From: Crossiella equi | GTDB lineage: Bacteria > Actinomycetota > Actinomycetes > Mycobacteriales > Pseudonocardiaceae | DNA: 64,000 nucleotides | Assembly: GCF_017876755.1 (NCBI RefSeq) | Contig: NZ_JAGIOO010000001.1 | Coordinates: forward strand, 7,859,786-7,923,785 | Direction: 5' to 3' | In this document: positions 11,401 through 18,234 of the stretch, piece by piece | How positions within the stretch are numbered: position 1 is the first letter of the stretch | How the letters are laid out: the number at the start of each line of letters is the position of its first letter | Notes under the pieces: generated by a model | What the model was told of the DNA's origin: nothing | What the model saw: only the letters and a program-made list of their open reading frames with translations | The model's database searches: none | Made by a program: the position numbers and the translations under genes

Positions 11401-11982
11401 TGGACGGCCGCCTTCACCGCCACCGGCCTGCTGCTGACCGGCGGCGAGCACGACCCGCTGCGCCTGTGGGACCTGGCCGGACCCGACGCCCCACGAGTGG
11501 CCGGGGCACTGTCCACCCGGGACACGGCGGGCTGGCTGAGCCCGGACCGCAGGCTGCTGGCCAGCTCGGCGGGCACGGAGCCGGGCGTGCGGGTGACCGA
11601 CCTGGCCGACCCGCACCACCCGCGCCCGGTGACCGCGCTCCCGGCCCCGCCCAGCGTGCTGTACGCGGCGGCCTTCAGCCCGGACAACCGCCGCCTGGCC
11701 CTGGGTACTGGTGTCAACCAGGTCCTGCTGTGGGACCTGTCCGACCCGGCGGCGCCACGTGAGGAGGCCCGACTGCCCGGCCACACCGGAGAGGTGCCGA
11801 CGGTCGCCTTCGCCCCGGACGGCCAGACCCTGGCCAGCGGCAGCAACGACAACTCGGTCCGCCGCTGGGACCCGGACCTGGCCCGCGTGACCGGACGGGT
11901 GTGCCGCCTGGCCCACCCGCGCATCACCCGGGAGCAGTGGGCGCGGGAGATCCCGGCGGTGCCCTACACCCCGCCCTGCTAG
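8437..11982 (+). CDS. HTH-nSTAND NTPase-transmembrane-WD40 repeat protein
   Basis: About 1,181 residues. An XRE-type helix-turn-helix (roughly residues 8-60, LAALAGLAHYSKGYLSNVEN) is followed by an nSTAND1-type NTPase with P-loop GASGAGKSS (121-129) and Walker B VVDQFEE (about 170-176), a C-terminal helical STAND region, a single membrane helix (about 486-506, L/V-rich before HTRGTV), and then a long WD40 region (about 570-1175) with repeated FSPDG...LA.AS.D..VRLW units, enough for one or two propellers. STAND proteins are signalling NTPases that oligomerise on sensing a ligand. Here the propeller would lie across the membrane from the NTPase and HTH. Start GTG 8437 follows GGGGAGCGGGGAG; an earlier in-frame ATG at 8338 overlaps the lectin promoter. 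Its 3-prime end overlaps the convergent EF-hand gene by four bases. The physiological role is unknown. Confidence 0.85.
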   Translation: MLEEATGFAERLRGIRAERGLSLAALAGLAHYSKGYLSNVENGRKPPTPELARRLDEALGTGGALGVLVAGAEEPVCPYPGLAAFGPAQARWFFGRARATAELLGRLADSRALGLPLVVFGASGAGKSSLLRAGLVPALARGALPGAGAVRVCTPATHVPADLVPGGVLVVDQFEEVFTTGTVDPAFPRAVCAAARAGTLVVLGVRADFYGQCVARPELLEAVRRNQFTLGAMSRAEVVEAITGPAGAAGLAVEPGLVELLLRDLGFTADELAGYEPGALPLLSYALLGTWQQRADDRLTVAGYRLTGGIHGAVAAAAERAYAQLGEHARASARRVMLRLVRLGERGEPTRRRVRREELVCGDEAAAPAAIEALTGVRLLVLDQDTVEIAHEALPGAWPRLRDWLAEDRAGLVVHRQLAEATDTWEALAHDPGALYRGARLARAVDWAQDGRSVLTGRERRFLTASQELAAAERTAELRQARRHRRLLALLAVLLLLVTGVAGVLVHTRGTVTAQRDSALARQAVTRAQALRLEVPALSAQLALAAYRLSPEPQTRDAVLGVFAQPYWATFSTHTKDLVSLAYAPDRPVLATASWDRSVRLWDVREPTRPTELAVLALTAPGTSVAFGPGDLLATTDSTGTRLHRVRDPRAPERLAELPGAANWAAFSPDGATLAVGGADGRTHLHVLADPRAPRETAVLPGHPEGVTSVVFSPAGDRLVTTGDTTARLWRLGAEPVLLGTFTGHTASVRHAAFSPDGATLATASWDHTVRLWRTETTRPVEVLDEHDAIVWSVAFDKQGRLATAGGRTVLWELGERPRKLLTLPGGTYTVAFGPDGRSLATAEGVRDLADLPFTGHDDVVTSVAHRPDGAVLASGGWDRTVRLWGLRPPRPLSVLTGPAGFVRQVAFSADGTLLAAASEDGAVWLWSVADPEHPEPLPPLRPGIGELAALSLHPDGRTIAMAGHRAVVVHSLTERRELARVPGPGPMWTAAFTATGLLLTGGEHDPLRLWDLAGPDAPRVAGALSTRDTAGWLSPDRRLLASSAGTEPGVRVTDLADPHHPRPVTALPAPPSVLYAAAFSPDNRRLALGTGVNQVLLWDLSDPAAPREEARLPGHTGEVPTVAFAPDGQTLASGSNDNSVRRWDPDLARVTGRVCRLAHPRITREQWAREIPAVPYTPPC

Positions 11983-12500
11983 ACGGGCCCGAACACCAGC
12001 GTGCCGGGGGCCTGGGCGTCGTCCCCGGCCCAGAACTCGTACCAGAGCTCCCGGAACTCCTCCCGCGACAGCCGCCCGTCCCCGTCGGCGTCCAGTGCGG
12101 GGAAGGTCGCGGAGGTGTCGGTTGGCCGCCCGTTCCAGGCCTCGATGAGCTGCCGGTACTCGGCGGCGTCGATGAGCCCGTCCCGGTCGGCGTCGATGGC
12201 CTGGAACATCGCCTCGGCGGTCCCGGTCACCGCCTCGGGCATGCCGGGCAGCCGGTCGACCACCCCGAGCACCTCGTCCAAGGTCACCTTGTTGTCGCGA
12301 TCGAGGTCCGAGGCGGTCAGCAACGTGGTCCACCAGCCGAGCATGATCTCGCGCAGCAAGGCGTGGTCACCGGGCCCGCGCACCGCGGCCCAGCGGTCGG
12401 CCAGGGCCGCGAAGTCGTGCTCGTCGAGGAACCCGTCGCCGTTGGCGTCCATCGCCGCGAACACCGTGGCTACTTTGCGTCGTTGCAGGTCAGTGGCCAT
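11979..12500 (-). CDS. Four-EF-hand calcium-binding protein (calerythrin-like)
   Basis: 173 residues with four EF-hand loops in order: DANGDGFLDEHD, DLDRDNKVTLDE, DADRDGLIDAAE and DADGDGRLSREE. Each has acidic residues at loop positions 1, 3, 5 and 12, so all four look able to bind calcium. The size and four-hand layout match prokaryotic calerythrin/CasA-type cytosolic calcium buffers or sensors; there is no signal peptide. It is convergent with, and overlaps by four bases, the nSTAND gene. A regulatory link between the two is possible but unproven. Confidence 0.88.
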   Translation of the reverse strand: MATDLQRRKVATVFAAMDANGDGFLDEHDFAALADRWAAVRGPGDHALLREIMLGWWTTLLTASDLDRDNKVTLDEVLGVVDRLPGMPEAVTGTAEAMFQAIDADRDGLIDAAEYRQLIEAWNGRPTDTSATFPALDADGDGRLSREEFRELWYEFWAGDDAQAPGTLVFGPV

Positions 12501-12549
12501 GCAAACGACGGTAGGCGCGGGTGGTGCGACCGGGTATCGGCCATCCAGG

Positions 12550-12780
12550 TCAGACGGCCACCACGGTGGGCACGCTGTCCAGGCCGAGGAAGTCGTGCTC
12601 GTCGCGCGTGTAGCGGGGCAGGTTCCGGGCCGAGGCGATGGCCGCGATCATCAGGTCCAGCCGACGCGGCCGGGGGGCCCGGTTGGCCGCGATGGTCAGG
12701 GCCACCAAGGTTCCGTACCGGGCAGCTGCTTCACCGTCGAACGGGAGCGGCTCGAACTCCGCGATGGCCGCACCCAGCAA
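12550..12780 (-). pseudogene. C-terminal remnant of a VapC-type PIN-domain toxin
   Basis: The 76 residues after a TTG codon align with the second half of VapC toxins: FEPLPFDGEAAARYGTLVAL, then RRLDLMIAAIASARNLPRYT and DEHDFLGLDSVPTVVAV, including the D..IAA.A and T.D..DF features of the PIN active site. A full PIN toxin is about 130 residues and begins with a catalytic aspartate (LDTSV-like); that N-terminal half is missing. The remnant overlaps the end of the antitoxin gene out of frame, as expected if a deletion joined the end of vapB to the middle of vapC. No nuclease activity is expected. Confidence 0.65.
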
Positions 12781-12952
12781 TGTCGGTGCGCGCCACCAGT
12801 TCCTCGGCGGAGAGCCGCCTGCGGCGTGTGATGGGGCGGATCTCGGCGACCTCCACGCCGTTGCGCGTGATCACGTAGGTCTCGCCCGCCTCGACCGCGT
12901 CCATGACAGCGGCGGAGGAGTCGCGGAACTCCCGTTGGCTGATGACCCTCAC
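12731..12952 (-). CDS. Phd/YefM-type antitoxin, altered C terminus
   Basis: 73 residues. The N-terminal 50 are a typical Phd/YefM/VapB DNA-binding fold (MRVISQREFRDSSAAVMDAV, then GETYVITRNGVEVAEIRP). The C-terminal stretch after LSAEELVAR, which normally wraps the toxin, is replaced by an arginine-rich tail read out of frame over toxin sequence, consistent with a deletion. It may still bind its own promoter, but toxin binding is doubtful. It is orphaned apart from the toxin remnant downstream. Confidence 0.65.
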   Translation of the reverse strand: MRVISQREFRDSSAAVMDAVEAGETYVITRNGVEVAEIRPITRRRRLSAEELVARTDIAGCGHRGVRAAPVRR

Positions 12953-12992
12953 CGCCCGAATGCAGCCCCACGTGTCACACCGTGCTACAGGT

Positions 12993-13370
12993 CTACCGCT
13001 CGTGCCTCGGTGGCATCGGCGGGTCCGGCGCCAGCGTCCCGTCCGGCGCGATGTGGGCGAAGATCTGCTCCACCACGGTCAGCACGTGCGGGTCGTCGAC
13101 GGTGTAGAACAGCCGCCGCCCGTCCCGGTGCCCGCTCACGATGCCCGCCAGGCGCAGCTTGCTCAGGTGCTGCGACACCGTGGCGATGCCGATGCCCACG
13201 CGCTGGGCCAGCGTGCCCACGTCGTAGGAACCGTGGGTGATCAGCCAGACCAGGTGCAGGCGCACCGGGCTGGCCAGCAGGGCGAAGGTCTCCGCGCTCG
13301 CCCGCAGCTGGGCCGGGGTGGGCTCAGTGGTGGTGGCGGGCAGTGTCGGTGGTTCGGGTGAGTTCGGCAT
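12993..13370 (-). CDS. ArsR/SmtB-family transcriptional regulator
   Basis: 125-residue winged-helix protein. The core is ASPVRLHLVWLITHGSYDVG, then TLAQRVGIGIATVSQHLSKL with the recognition helix, and a beta-wing GHRDGRRLFYTVDD. The first 25 residues are a Pro/Thr-rich extension. The C terminus has HVLTVVEQIFAHIAPDG, which may supply metal ligands of the alpha-5 type, but no cysteine pair is present, so zinc, nickel or manganese sensing is more likely than arsenic sensing. It is divergent from the CaCA exchanger, and metal-responsive control of that exchanger is a reasonable inference. Start ATG 13370. Confidence 0.85.
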   Translation of the reverse strand: MPNSPEPPTLPATTTEPTPAQLRASAETFALLASPVRLHLVWLITHGSYDVGTLAQRVGIGIATVSQHLSKLRLAGIVSGHRDGRRLFYTVDDPHVLTVVEQIFAHIAPDGTLAPDPPMPPRHER

Positions 13371-13421
13371 CTCGCCGTGATTGTCCCGCGTGATCAGTAG
13401 CCAGCCTAGTGGACAGGCATG

Positions 13422-13447
13422 TTTCGACACTTGCGCAACTGACGAAA
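13422..13447. promoter_or_regulatory. Nested palindromes in the arsR/exchanger promoter gap
   Basis: TTTCG (13422-13426) and CGAAA (13443-13447) bracket a perfect TTGCGCAA palindrome (13431-13438). The position upstream of the divergent ArsR gene suggests an autoregulatory operator. Binding is inference. Confidence 0.4.
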
Positions 13448-13454
13448 TGATGTC

Positions 13455-13592
13455 AGGCTGGTGCCAGCTCCGAAGGGGAGTAGCCCGCAACATCCGCTCG
13501 TCGACATGCTGAGAACCCCGCGTTCTCCGGCGGCGGAGACCAGTTCGGCATCTGGTGGGCGAGACCTTCGGCCAGTCGCTCGCGCCTGGCCG
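13455..13592 (+). ncRNA. Probable yybP-ykoY (manganese) riboswitch leader of the CaCA exchanger
   Basis: The 5-prime leader of the exchanger carries the two conserved blocks of this class: GGGGAGUAGC (13475-13484) followed by CAACAUC, and GGCGAGACCUUCGGCC (13558-13573), separated by a helix-forming variable arm. A GGCCAG/CUGGCC stem (13570-13575 with 13586-13591) just downstream could be the expression platform. yybP-ykoY RNAs bind Mn2+ and turn on manganese-export and related membrane proteins; CaCA and P-type transporters are common targets. The call rests on consensus recognition, not on a covariance-model search. Confidence 0.75.
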
Positions 13593-13648
13593 AACACTCC
13601 CTGGAGGTTCCGGCCCGGGCACCCGCCACGGGGAAGGAACCTCACGCC

Positions 13649-14869
13649 GTGCCTGCCACGCTGCTGCGCCCGCTCGGACTGTGCTTCGCACTGGTCCTGC
13701 CCGCGCTCCTCACCCGCTTCGCCGGGCTCACCCCCGATCCGGTCGTGGGGCTGCTCGTGTTCGGCGCCGCCGTGGTGGCCGCCTCGTTCGTGCTGGCCTG
13801 GACCGCGGAGGCCGCGCAGGCCGACATCTCCGGAGGCCTGGCCATCGCGATCCTCGCGGTCATCGCCGTGCTGCCGGAGTACGCGGTCGACCTCTACTTC
13901 GCCTTCACCGCGGGCACCAACCCCGAGTACGTGGCCTACGCCGCGGCCAACATGACCGGCTCCAACCGGCTGCTGCTGGGCCTGGGCTGGTCGCTGGTGG
14001 TGCTGCTCGGACTTCTCGTGGCCAAGCGCCGCACCGGGCGGACCGTGCGCGAGCTCGTGCTGGAGTCCGGGCACCGCGTCGAGCTCGGCTTCCTCGCCAT
14101 CGCCTCGGTGGTCGCCTTCGTCATCCCGGTCAGCGGCCAGATCTCGCTGGCCTTCGGCATCGTGCTGCTGCTGTTCTTCGGCTTCTACCTGTGGAAGGTC
14201 GCCCAGGGCGAGCACGAGGAGCCCGACCTGGTCGGCCCGGCCGCACGCATCGGCGCCCTGCCCCGGCGATCGCGGCGGATCCTGGTCGGGACGCTGTTCC
14301 TCGGCGCTGCCGCGGTGATCCTGGCCAGCGCGGAACCCTTCGCGCACAACCTGATCGCCTCCGGACGGCAGCTCGGCGTGGACGAGTTCCTGCTCGTGCA
14401 GTGGCTGGCGCCGCTGGCCTCGGAAGCCCCGGAGTTCATCGTGGCCATCCTGTTCGCCTTGCGCGGCAACGGCGGCGCGGCGCTGGGCACGCTGATCTCC
14501 AGCAAGGTCAACCAGTGGACGCTGCTGGTCGGCAGCCTGCCGGTGGCCTACCTGATCGGCGGGGGCGGCGCGGGCGGCCTGGTGCTGGACGCCCGCCAGA
14601 CCGAGGAGTTCCTGCTCACCGCCACGCAGACCCTGCTGGGCGTGGCGGCCCTGCTGGCGCTGCGGTTCCCGCGCTGGGCGGCGTGGACGCTGCTGGCCCT
14701 GTTCGCCGCGCAGTTCGCCCTGCCCGGCCAGACCGCGCGCTACGTGCTGTGCGGTGTGTACACGGTGATCGCGATCGCGGCCCTGGTGCGCAACCGGGCG
14801 CACATCCTGCCCACGCTGGCCGCACCGTTCCGCCGGGAACGGGCCCGGGAGCGCGAGCTCGTGGGCTGA
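13649..14869 (+). CDS. CaCA-superfamily cation exchanger (Na+/Ca2+ or Mn2+/H+ type)
   Basis: 406-residue inner-membrane antiporter with about eleven hydrophobic helices. The two inverted alpha repeats of the superfamily are visible: LAVIAVLPEYAVDLYF with AANMTGSNRLLLGLG in the first half, and ASEAPEFIVAILFALRGNGG with ALGTLISSKVNQW in the second. The acidic residues in LPEY and APEF are the ion-binding glutamates of the family. The probable manganese riboswitch in its leader suggests that manganese or calcium export is the real job. Start GTG 13649 follows GGGGAAGGAACC. It is divergent from an ArsR regulator and convergent with the small HHH-like gene across a shared terminator. Confidence 0.88.
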   Translation: MPATLLRPLGLCFALVLPALLTRFAGLTPDPVVGLLVFGAAVVAASFVLAWTAEAAQADISGGLAIAILAVIAVLPEYAVDLYFAFTAGTNPEYVAYAAANMTGSNRLLLGLGWSLVVLLGLLVAKRRTGRTVRELVLESGHRVELGFLAIASVVAFVIPVSGQISLAFGIVLLLFFGFYLWKVAQGEHEEPDLVGPAARIGALPRRSRRILVGTLFLGAAAVILASAEPFAHNLIASGRQLGVDEFLLVQWLAPLASEAPEFIVAILFALRGNGGAALGTLISSKVNQWTLLVGSLPVAYLIGGGGAGGLVLDARQTEEFLLTATQTLLGVAALLALRFPRWAAWTLLALFAAQFALPGQTARYVLCGVYTVIAIAALVRNRAHILPTLAAPFRRERARERELVG

Positions 14870-14886
14870 CCGGCGTGCCCCTGGAC

Positions 14887-14910
14887 GGGGCGGGGGCGTG
14901 ACCCCGCCCC
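14887..14910. terminator. Bidirectional hairpin terminator
   Basis: A 9-bp perfect GC stem, GGGGCGGGG (14887-14895) with CCCCGCCCC (14902-14910), sits in the 50-bp gap between the convergent exchanger and the small HHH-like gene. Confidence 0.75.
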
Positions 14911-14919
14911 GGGGACGGC

Positions 14920-15144
14920 CTACTTGGCCGAGGTCTCGAGCTGCACGAGCGCCGAGGCGAGCTGGAAGTACTTGTTGGTGCCGAGGTCGCGGACGGTCTT
15001 GACGCCGAACGCGGCCGCCAGCTTCTGCGCGTCCGCCTCACTCACCCCGGACAGCGCGGCCACCGGCGCGTCCAGAACCTCGGCGACGCTGAGCTGCTCG
15101 TAGGCCTTGTCGAGCTGCTTGGTGAGGTCAACCGAAACTGCCAC
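14920..15144 (-). CDS. Small helix-hairpin-helix-like protein of unknown function
   Basis: 74 residues starting at a GTG preceded by AGAGGGGAAC. The sequence is helical with a GVSEADAQKLAAAFGVKTVR segment (about residues 32-51) that resembles a single helix-hairpin-helix DNA-binding unit, followed by DLGTNKYFQLASALVQLE. Similar short proteins are widespread in actinomycetes next to unrelated genes, and their role is not established. There is no signal peptide or membrane segment. Confidence 0.65.
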   Translation of the reverse strand: MAVSVDLTKQLDKAYEQLSVAEVLDAPVAALSGVSEADAQKLAAAFGVKTVRDLGTNKYFQLASALVQLETSAK

Positions 15145-15327
15145 GGATCGTTCCCCTCTGCGTGGTTGTCGATCTTGACCACCCCAACCTATCGCCGGGA
15201 ATGTCCGGTTGACTGCCCACCACCGGGGCGAACCCGCTGGTCCGCCCGAGTGTGATGGCGGGACCGGTGTCCAGAGACGGTGAAACTCGAACGCCGGATG
15301 TCCAGACTTCTGTGAGGATGTCCGCCG

Positions 15328-15900
15328 ATGACCCACCCCACCGACCCCGCGTCCCACCGAACCCGCGCCCTGCACGCCCTGACGGGCCTGGCCCTGGGCG
15401 ACGTCCTGGCCGAGAACTTCGCCGACCACCACGACTTCGACCGCGGCTACGGCCCGGCGATGAACCGCCCGCTCCGCAAGATCCACCAAGGCTCCCCGTG
15501 GCGCCAGGAAGCCGAGTCCCTCTTCGACGGCAAGGGCTCCTGGGGCAACGGCGCGGCGATGCGCGCGGCCCCCCTGGGCGCCTGGCACGCGACCAACCCC
15601 ACCGAAGCCGCCCGCCAGGCCGCCCGCCGGGCCGAGGTGACCCACACCCACCCGGCCGCGATCGCGGGCGCGATGGCCATCGCGGTGGCCCGTGCGCGCC
15701 TGGCGCTCTTCCCGTCGCGCGTGCCTGACTGTTCTGCGCGAGCGCGAGCGCGCGGGCCCGGGTGTGGGCCCCGCGCGCAGCTCCCGGCCGCACCCGCGCC
15801 ACCGCCTACCCCAGCGGATCGTTCGCCGGGGCCATTTCGTTTCCCTGATTTCAGCCACGACCGGGTGATGTCCCCGCGTGGTGCCTCGTCCCGGGCGTAG
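15328..15900 (+). pseudogene. Truncated ADP-ribosylglycohydrolase (DraG/ADPRH family)
   Basis: The first 130 residues keep several ADPRH landmarks: GLALGDVLAENF at the N terminus, RGYGPAMNRPLRKIHQGSPW, GSWGNGAAMRAAPLGAW, and THTHPAAIAGAMAIAVARAR. The WTDDTxM segment that supplies the magnesium ligands between the first two blocks is deleted, and homology ends near base 15715. After that the frame runs into Arg/Pro-rich non-homologous sequence to 15900. Family members are about 300 residues. Both the internal loss and the missing C-terminal metal motif argue for an inactive relic. The start ATG 15328 has little Shine-Dalgarno support. Confidence 0.7.
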
Positions 15901-15970
15901 ATCCCCTCTCGGTCCGCCTAACAGCGAAAACGCCACCCGATCGGGGCTGGAATCCGGGCTGGAGTACCCG

Positions 15971-17803
15971 TCAGTTCGCGATCACCACCGGGTTCAGGCC
16001 CGGGCCGATCAGGTTGTGGGTGACCTCGTAGCCGCGGCTGCCGTGGAAGCGGAACAGCGGGTTCCGGTACGGCGGTGCGGCCGGGCCCGTCTGGCGGCGG
16101 ATCAGGTTGGTCCTGAAGCGCAGGTCGCCCGTGCTCTTGGCGTCCAGGACGGTCACGTCCGAGGTCAGCTCGAAGTTGTTGTGCGACACCGTGATGCCCG
16201 TGTGCACCGGGTTCGCCGGGTCGACGTCCTGGTTGGTCGGTTCGATGAAGATCACCGGGTTCGCCGGGCGGGTGAAGGTGTTGCCCGTGATGCGGAGGTC
16301 CGTCACCGGGCCCGACTCGTACCACTGGTGGGCGTCCGCCGAGATGTACACGCTCGCCATGGTCATAGCGTCGAAGTGGTTGCCGGACAACAGGATCGGG
16401 CGTCGGGTGGTCAGCAGGACGCCTCGGGTGGGGACGTTGCGGAAGTGGTTGCCGGTGATCGTCACCGACGGGGTCCACGTCACGTTCTCCGCCACCGTGT
16501 CCCCGGGCGTTACCCCCGGTGGCAGGGGGCGGTCCAGGCGGATCGTCATCGTGGTCAGCGGTTTCGCGTGGTCCTGGCCCGTCGGGCCGTCCACCGCCGT
16601 CACCCGCGCCGTGCCGTTCGGCAGCGGTCGCATCGTGCGCTTGTCCACCAGTTCGACCTCGTCACCCGGCTGGTACTGCGGGAAGCCCGCCGTCTCCCGG
16701 TGCGGGTAGTCCAGCCGCAGCGTGTCCGGCGCCGGGATCCCGGTGACCTCGAGGTAGGTGCCGTGCACGTTGATCGGATCGTCGTGCGGGCCGTCGAAGG
16801 TGTTGCCGCTGATCCGCACGTGTCCCCGCACACCCGACATCTGGATGTGGTCGGCGAAGGCGGAGCTGGTGTGCCCGCGCGCGGGATCGGGCGCGAAGTC
16901 CACGCCCTCGATCGTGATGTTCTCGCTGAACTGCCCGACGACGCCGAAGCTCTGCAGGTGGTGCGCGCCCAGGTCGCGCAGCACGATGTTCTTGGACTGC
17001 CACAGGAAGGCGCCCGGCTCCGAGCGGTCGGTCAGCCGCATCGAGTACACCAGCCCCTGGTCGGTGGGCCGCTCCGGCGAGGCGTACCCGATGCGGATGC
17101 GCTGCCCGCCCAGGTCGGTCATCGAGGTGACGCCGGTGAACAGCGGGTTGGACGTGCGCCAGGTGCGCCGAGCCCCCGGGTCGTGCACCTGCGTGTACTG
17201 CAGCTTGCCGGTGCCCTGCCAGTACGGCTGCCCGGTGGCCGGACTTGTCTCGCCGAGCCAGGTGACCTGGTTGTCCGCCACGCGGTACGGGCTGTCCGAG
17301 GGCACGCGCAGCACCCGGTGGCCCGGGCCGGTCTCGGTGACGGTGGCGTCGACGACCTTCGGTGCCACGTAGTCGAAGGAGAACCCGGTGAAGGTCACGT
17401 CGGTGGAGCGGATCGCGGCGAAGGCGGTCTGCGAGCCGTGGAAGAGCAGCTTCGCGCCGCGGCCGTCCACGACCACCCCGCGCATGTCCTCCACCAGCAT
17501 GCCGATGCGCTTGTCCTTGTACCGCAGGTCCGCGCCGGTGGTGTTGGAGACGTAGAGCTCCCGCTGCTCGGCCTGCTCCGGGTACAGCTGGTAGGTGCCC
17601 GGCCCGAACACGATCCGCACCGGCGCGCGCAGGGACTTCGCGTGCCGGAACGCCGCGCGCACCGCGGCCGCGGAGTCGCGCTGGCCGGACGGGTCGGCGC
17701 CGAAAGCGCTTACCCGGACCACGGTCGGCGTGGTGGGGCCGGCGTGCGCGACACCGCCGCCGAGCACGGTCAAGACGAGGGACAACGCCAGCAGCTTGGG
17801 CAT
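15971..17803 (-). CDS. Secreted right-handed beta-helix glycosidase, GH110 alpha-1,3-galactosidase-like
   Basis: 610 residues with a clear signal peptide (MPKLLALSLVLTVLGGGVAH then A-G). The mature protein begins VVRVSAFGADPSGQRDSAAA, the pectate-lyase/beta-helix entry motif, and continues in parallel beta-helix rungs (ITGNHF, ISGNTF, ITGNTF repeats). The segment DGPHDDPINVHGTYLEV carries the Asp-Asp pair and NVHGTYL found in GH110 alpha-1,3-galactosidases, which remove terminal galactose from B-antigen-like glycans. The family assignment is from motif recognition; a general beta-helix lyase remains possible. GAGGAG precedes the ATG. It is divergent from an ArsR gene across 54 bp, so the regulator may control it. 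Confidence 0.7.
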   Translation of the reverse strand: MPKLLALSLVLTVLGGGVAHAGPTTPTVVRVSAFGADPSGQRDSAAAVRAAFRHAKSLRAPVRIVFGPGTYQLYPEQAEQRELYVSNTTGADLRYKDKRIGMLVEDMRGVVVDGRGAKLLFHGSQTAFAAIRSTDVTFTGFSFDYVAPKVVDATVTETGPGHRVLRVPSDSPYRVADNQVTWLGETSPATGQPYWQGTGKLQYTQVHDPGARRTWRTSNPLFTGVTSMTDLGGQRIRIGYASPERPTDQGLVYSMRLTDRSEPGAFLWQSKNIVLRDLGAHHLQSFGVVGQFSENITIEGVDFAPDPARGHTSSAFADHIQMSGVRGHVRISGNTFDGPHDDPINVHGTYLEVTGIPAPDTLRLDYPHRETAGFPQYQPGDEVELVDKRTMRPLPNGTARVTAVDGPTGQDHAKPLTTMTIRLDRPLPPGVTPGDTVAENVTWTPSVTITGNHFRNVPTRGVLLTTRRPILLSGNHFDAMTMASVYISADAHQWYESGPVTDLRITGNTFTRPANPVIFIEPTNQDVDPANPVHTGITVSHNNFELTSDVTVLDAKSTGDLRFRTNLIRRQTGPAAPPYRNPLFRFHGSRGYEVTHNLIGPGLNPVVIAN

Positions 17804-17857
17804 GGGCACTCCTCGGGTGGGGATGGCGAGGATCATCGCAGGGGTAGTGTTCGAGGC

Positions 17858-18145
17858 ATGGCGGAGACCCCGGATCCGGAGCTGGTGCGGGCGCTGCGGG
17901 CGCTGGCCAACCCCGTGCGCCTCCAGCTGCTGGCGTGGTTGCGGGAACCGGAGGAGGAGGCCGGGGTCTGCGTGAGCCACCTGCAGGCCAGGGCCGGACT
18001 GGCGCAGTCCACGGTGTCGGCCTATCTGGCCGAGCTCGAGCGGGCCGGGCTGGTGCGGTCGACACGGGTGGGCAAGTGGACGCACTACCGCCGGGACGAG
18101 CAGCGCATCGCGGAGCTCGTGAGCACGCTGGGCAGCACCCTCTAG
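17858..18145 (+). CDS. ArsR-family winged-helix regulator
   Basis: 95 residues that are nearly all winged helix: LRALANPVRLQLLAWLREPE, SHLQARAGLAQSTVSAYLAE with the recognition helix, then RAGLVRSTRVGKWTHYRRDE forming the wing. One cysteine (GVCVSHL) lies where some ArsR sensors place a ligand. It is divergent from the GH110-like gene and lies 89 bp upstream of an LLM-class oxidoreductase in the same direction. Nested palindromes at 18184-18208 between it and the oxidoreductase make the latter the likelier target. Confidence 0.85.
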   Translation: MAETPDPELVRALRALANPVRLQLLAWLREPEEEAGVCVSHLQARAGLAQSTVSAYLAELERAGLVRSTRVGKWTHYRRDEQRIAELVSTLGSTL

Positions 18146-18183
18146 GCCACGTTCGCGAAGGCAGGAACGACGCTTGTCAAACA

Positions 18184-18208
18184 TATCGAAATTCTGCGAT
18201 AGTTCGAT
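18184..18208. promoter_or_regulatory. AT-rich nested inverted repeats, candidate ArsR operator
   Basis: TATCG (18184-18188) pairs with CGATA (18197-18201), and ATCGAA (18185-18190) pairs with TTCGAT (18203-18208). The AT-rich block stands out in this GC-rich window and lies 27 bp ahead of the LLM gene, just downstream of the arsR gene. It is a likely promoter-operator; binding is inference. Confidence 0.5.
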
Positions 18209-18234
18209 TCGTTGGCTCGCTGAGGGGACACGGG

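Noticed and set aside
15252-15728. Alternative plus-strand frame over the ADP-ribosylglycohydrolase relic
   Set aside because: Arg/Pro-rich shifted reading; homology lies in the frame starting at 15328.
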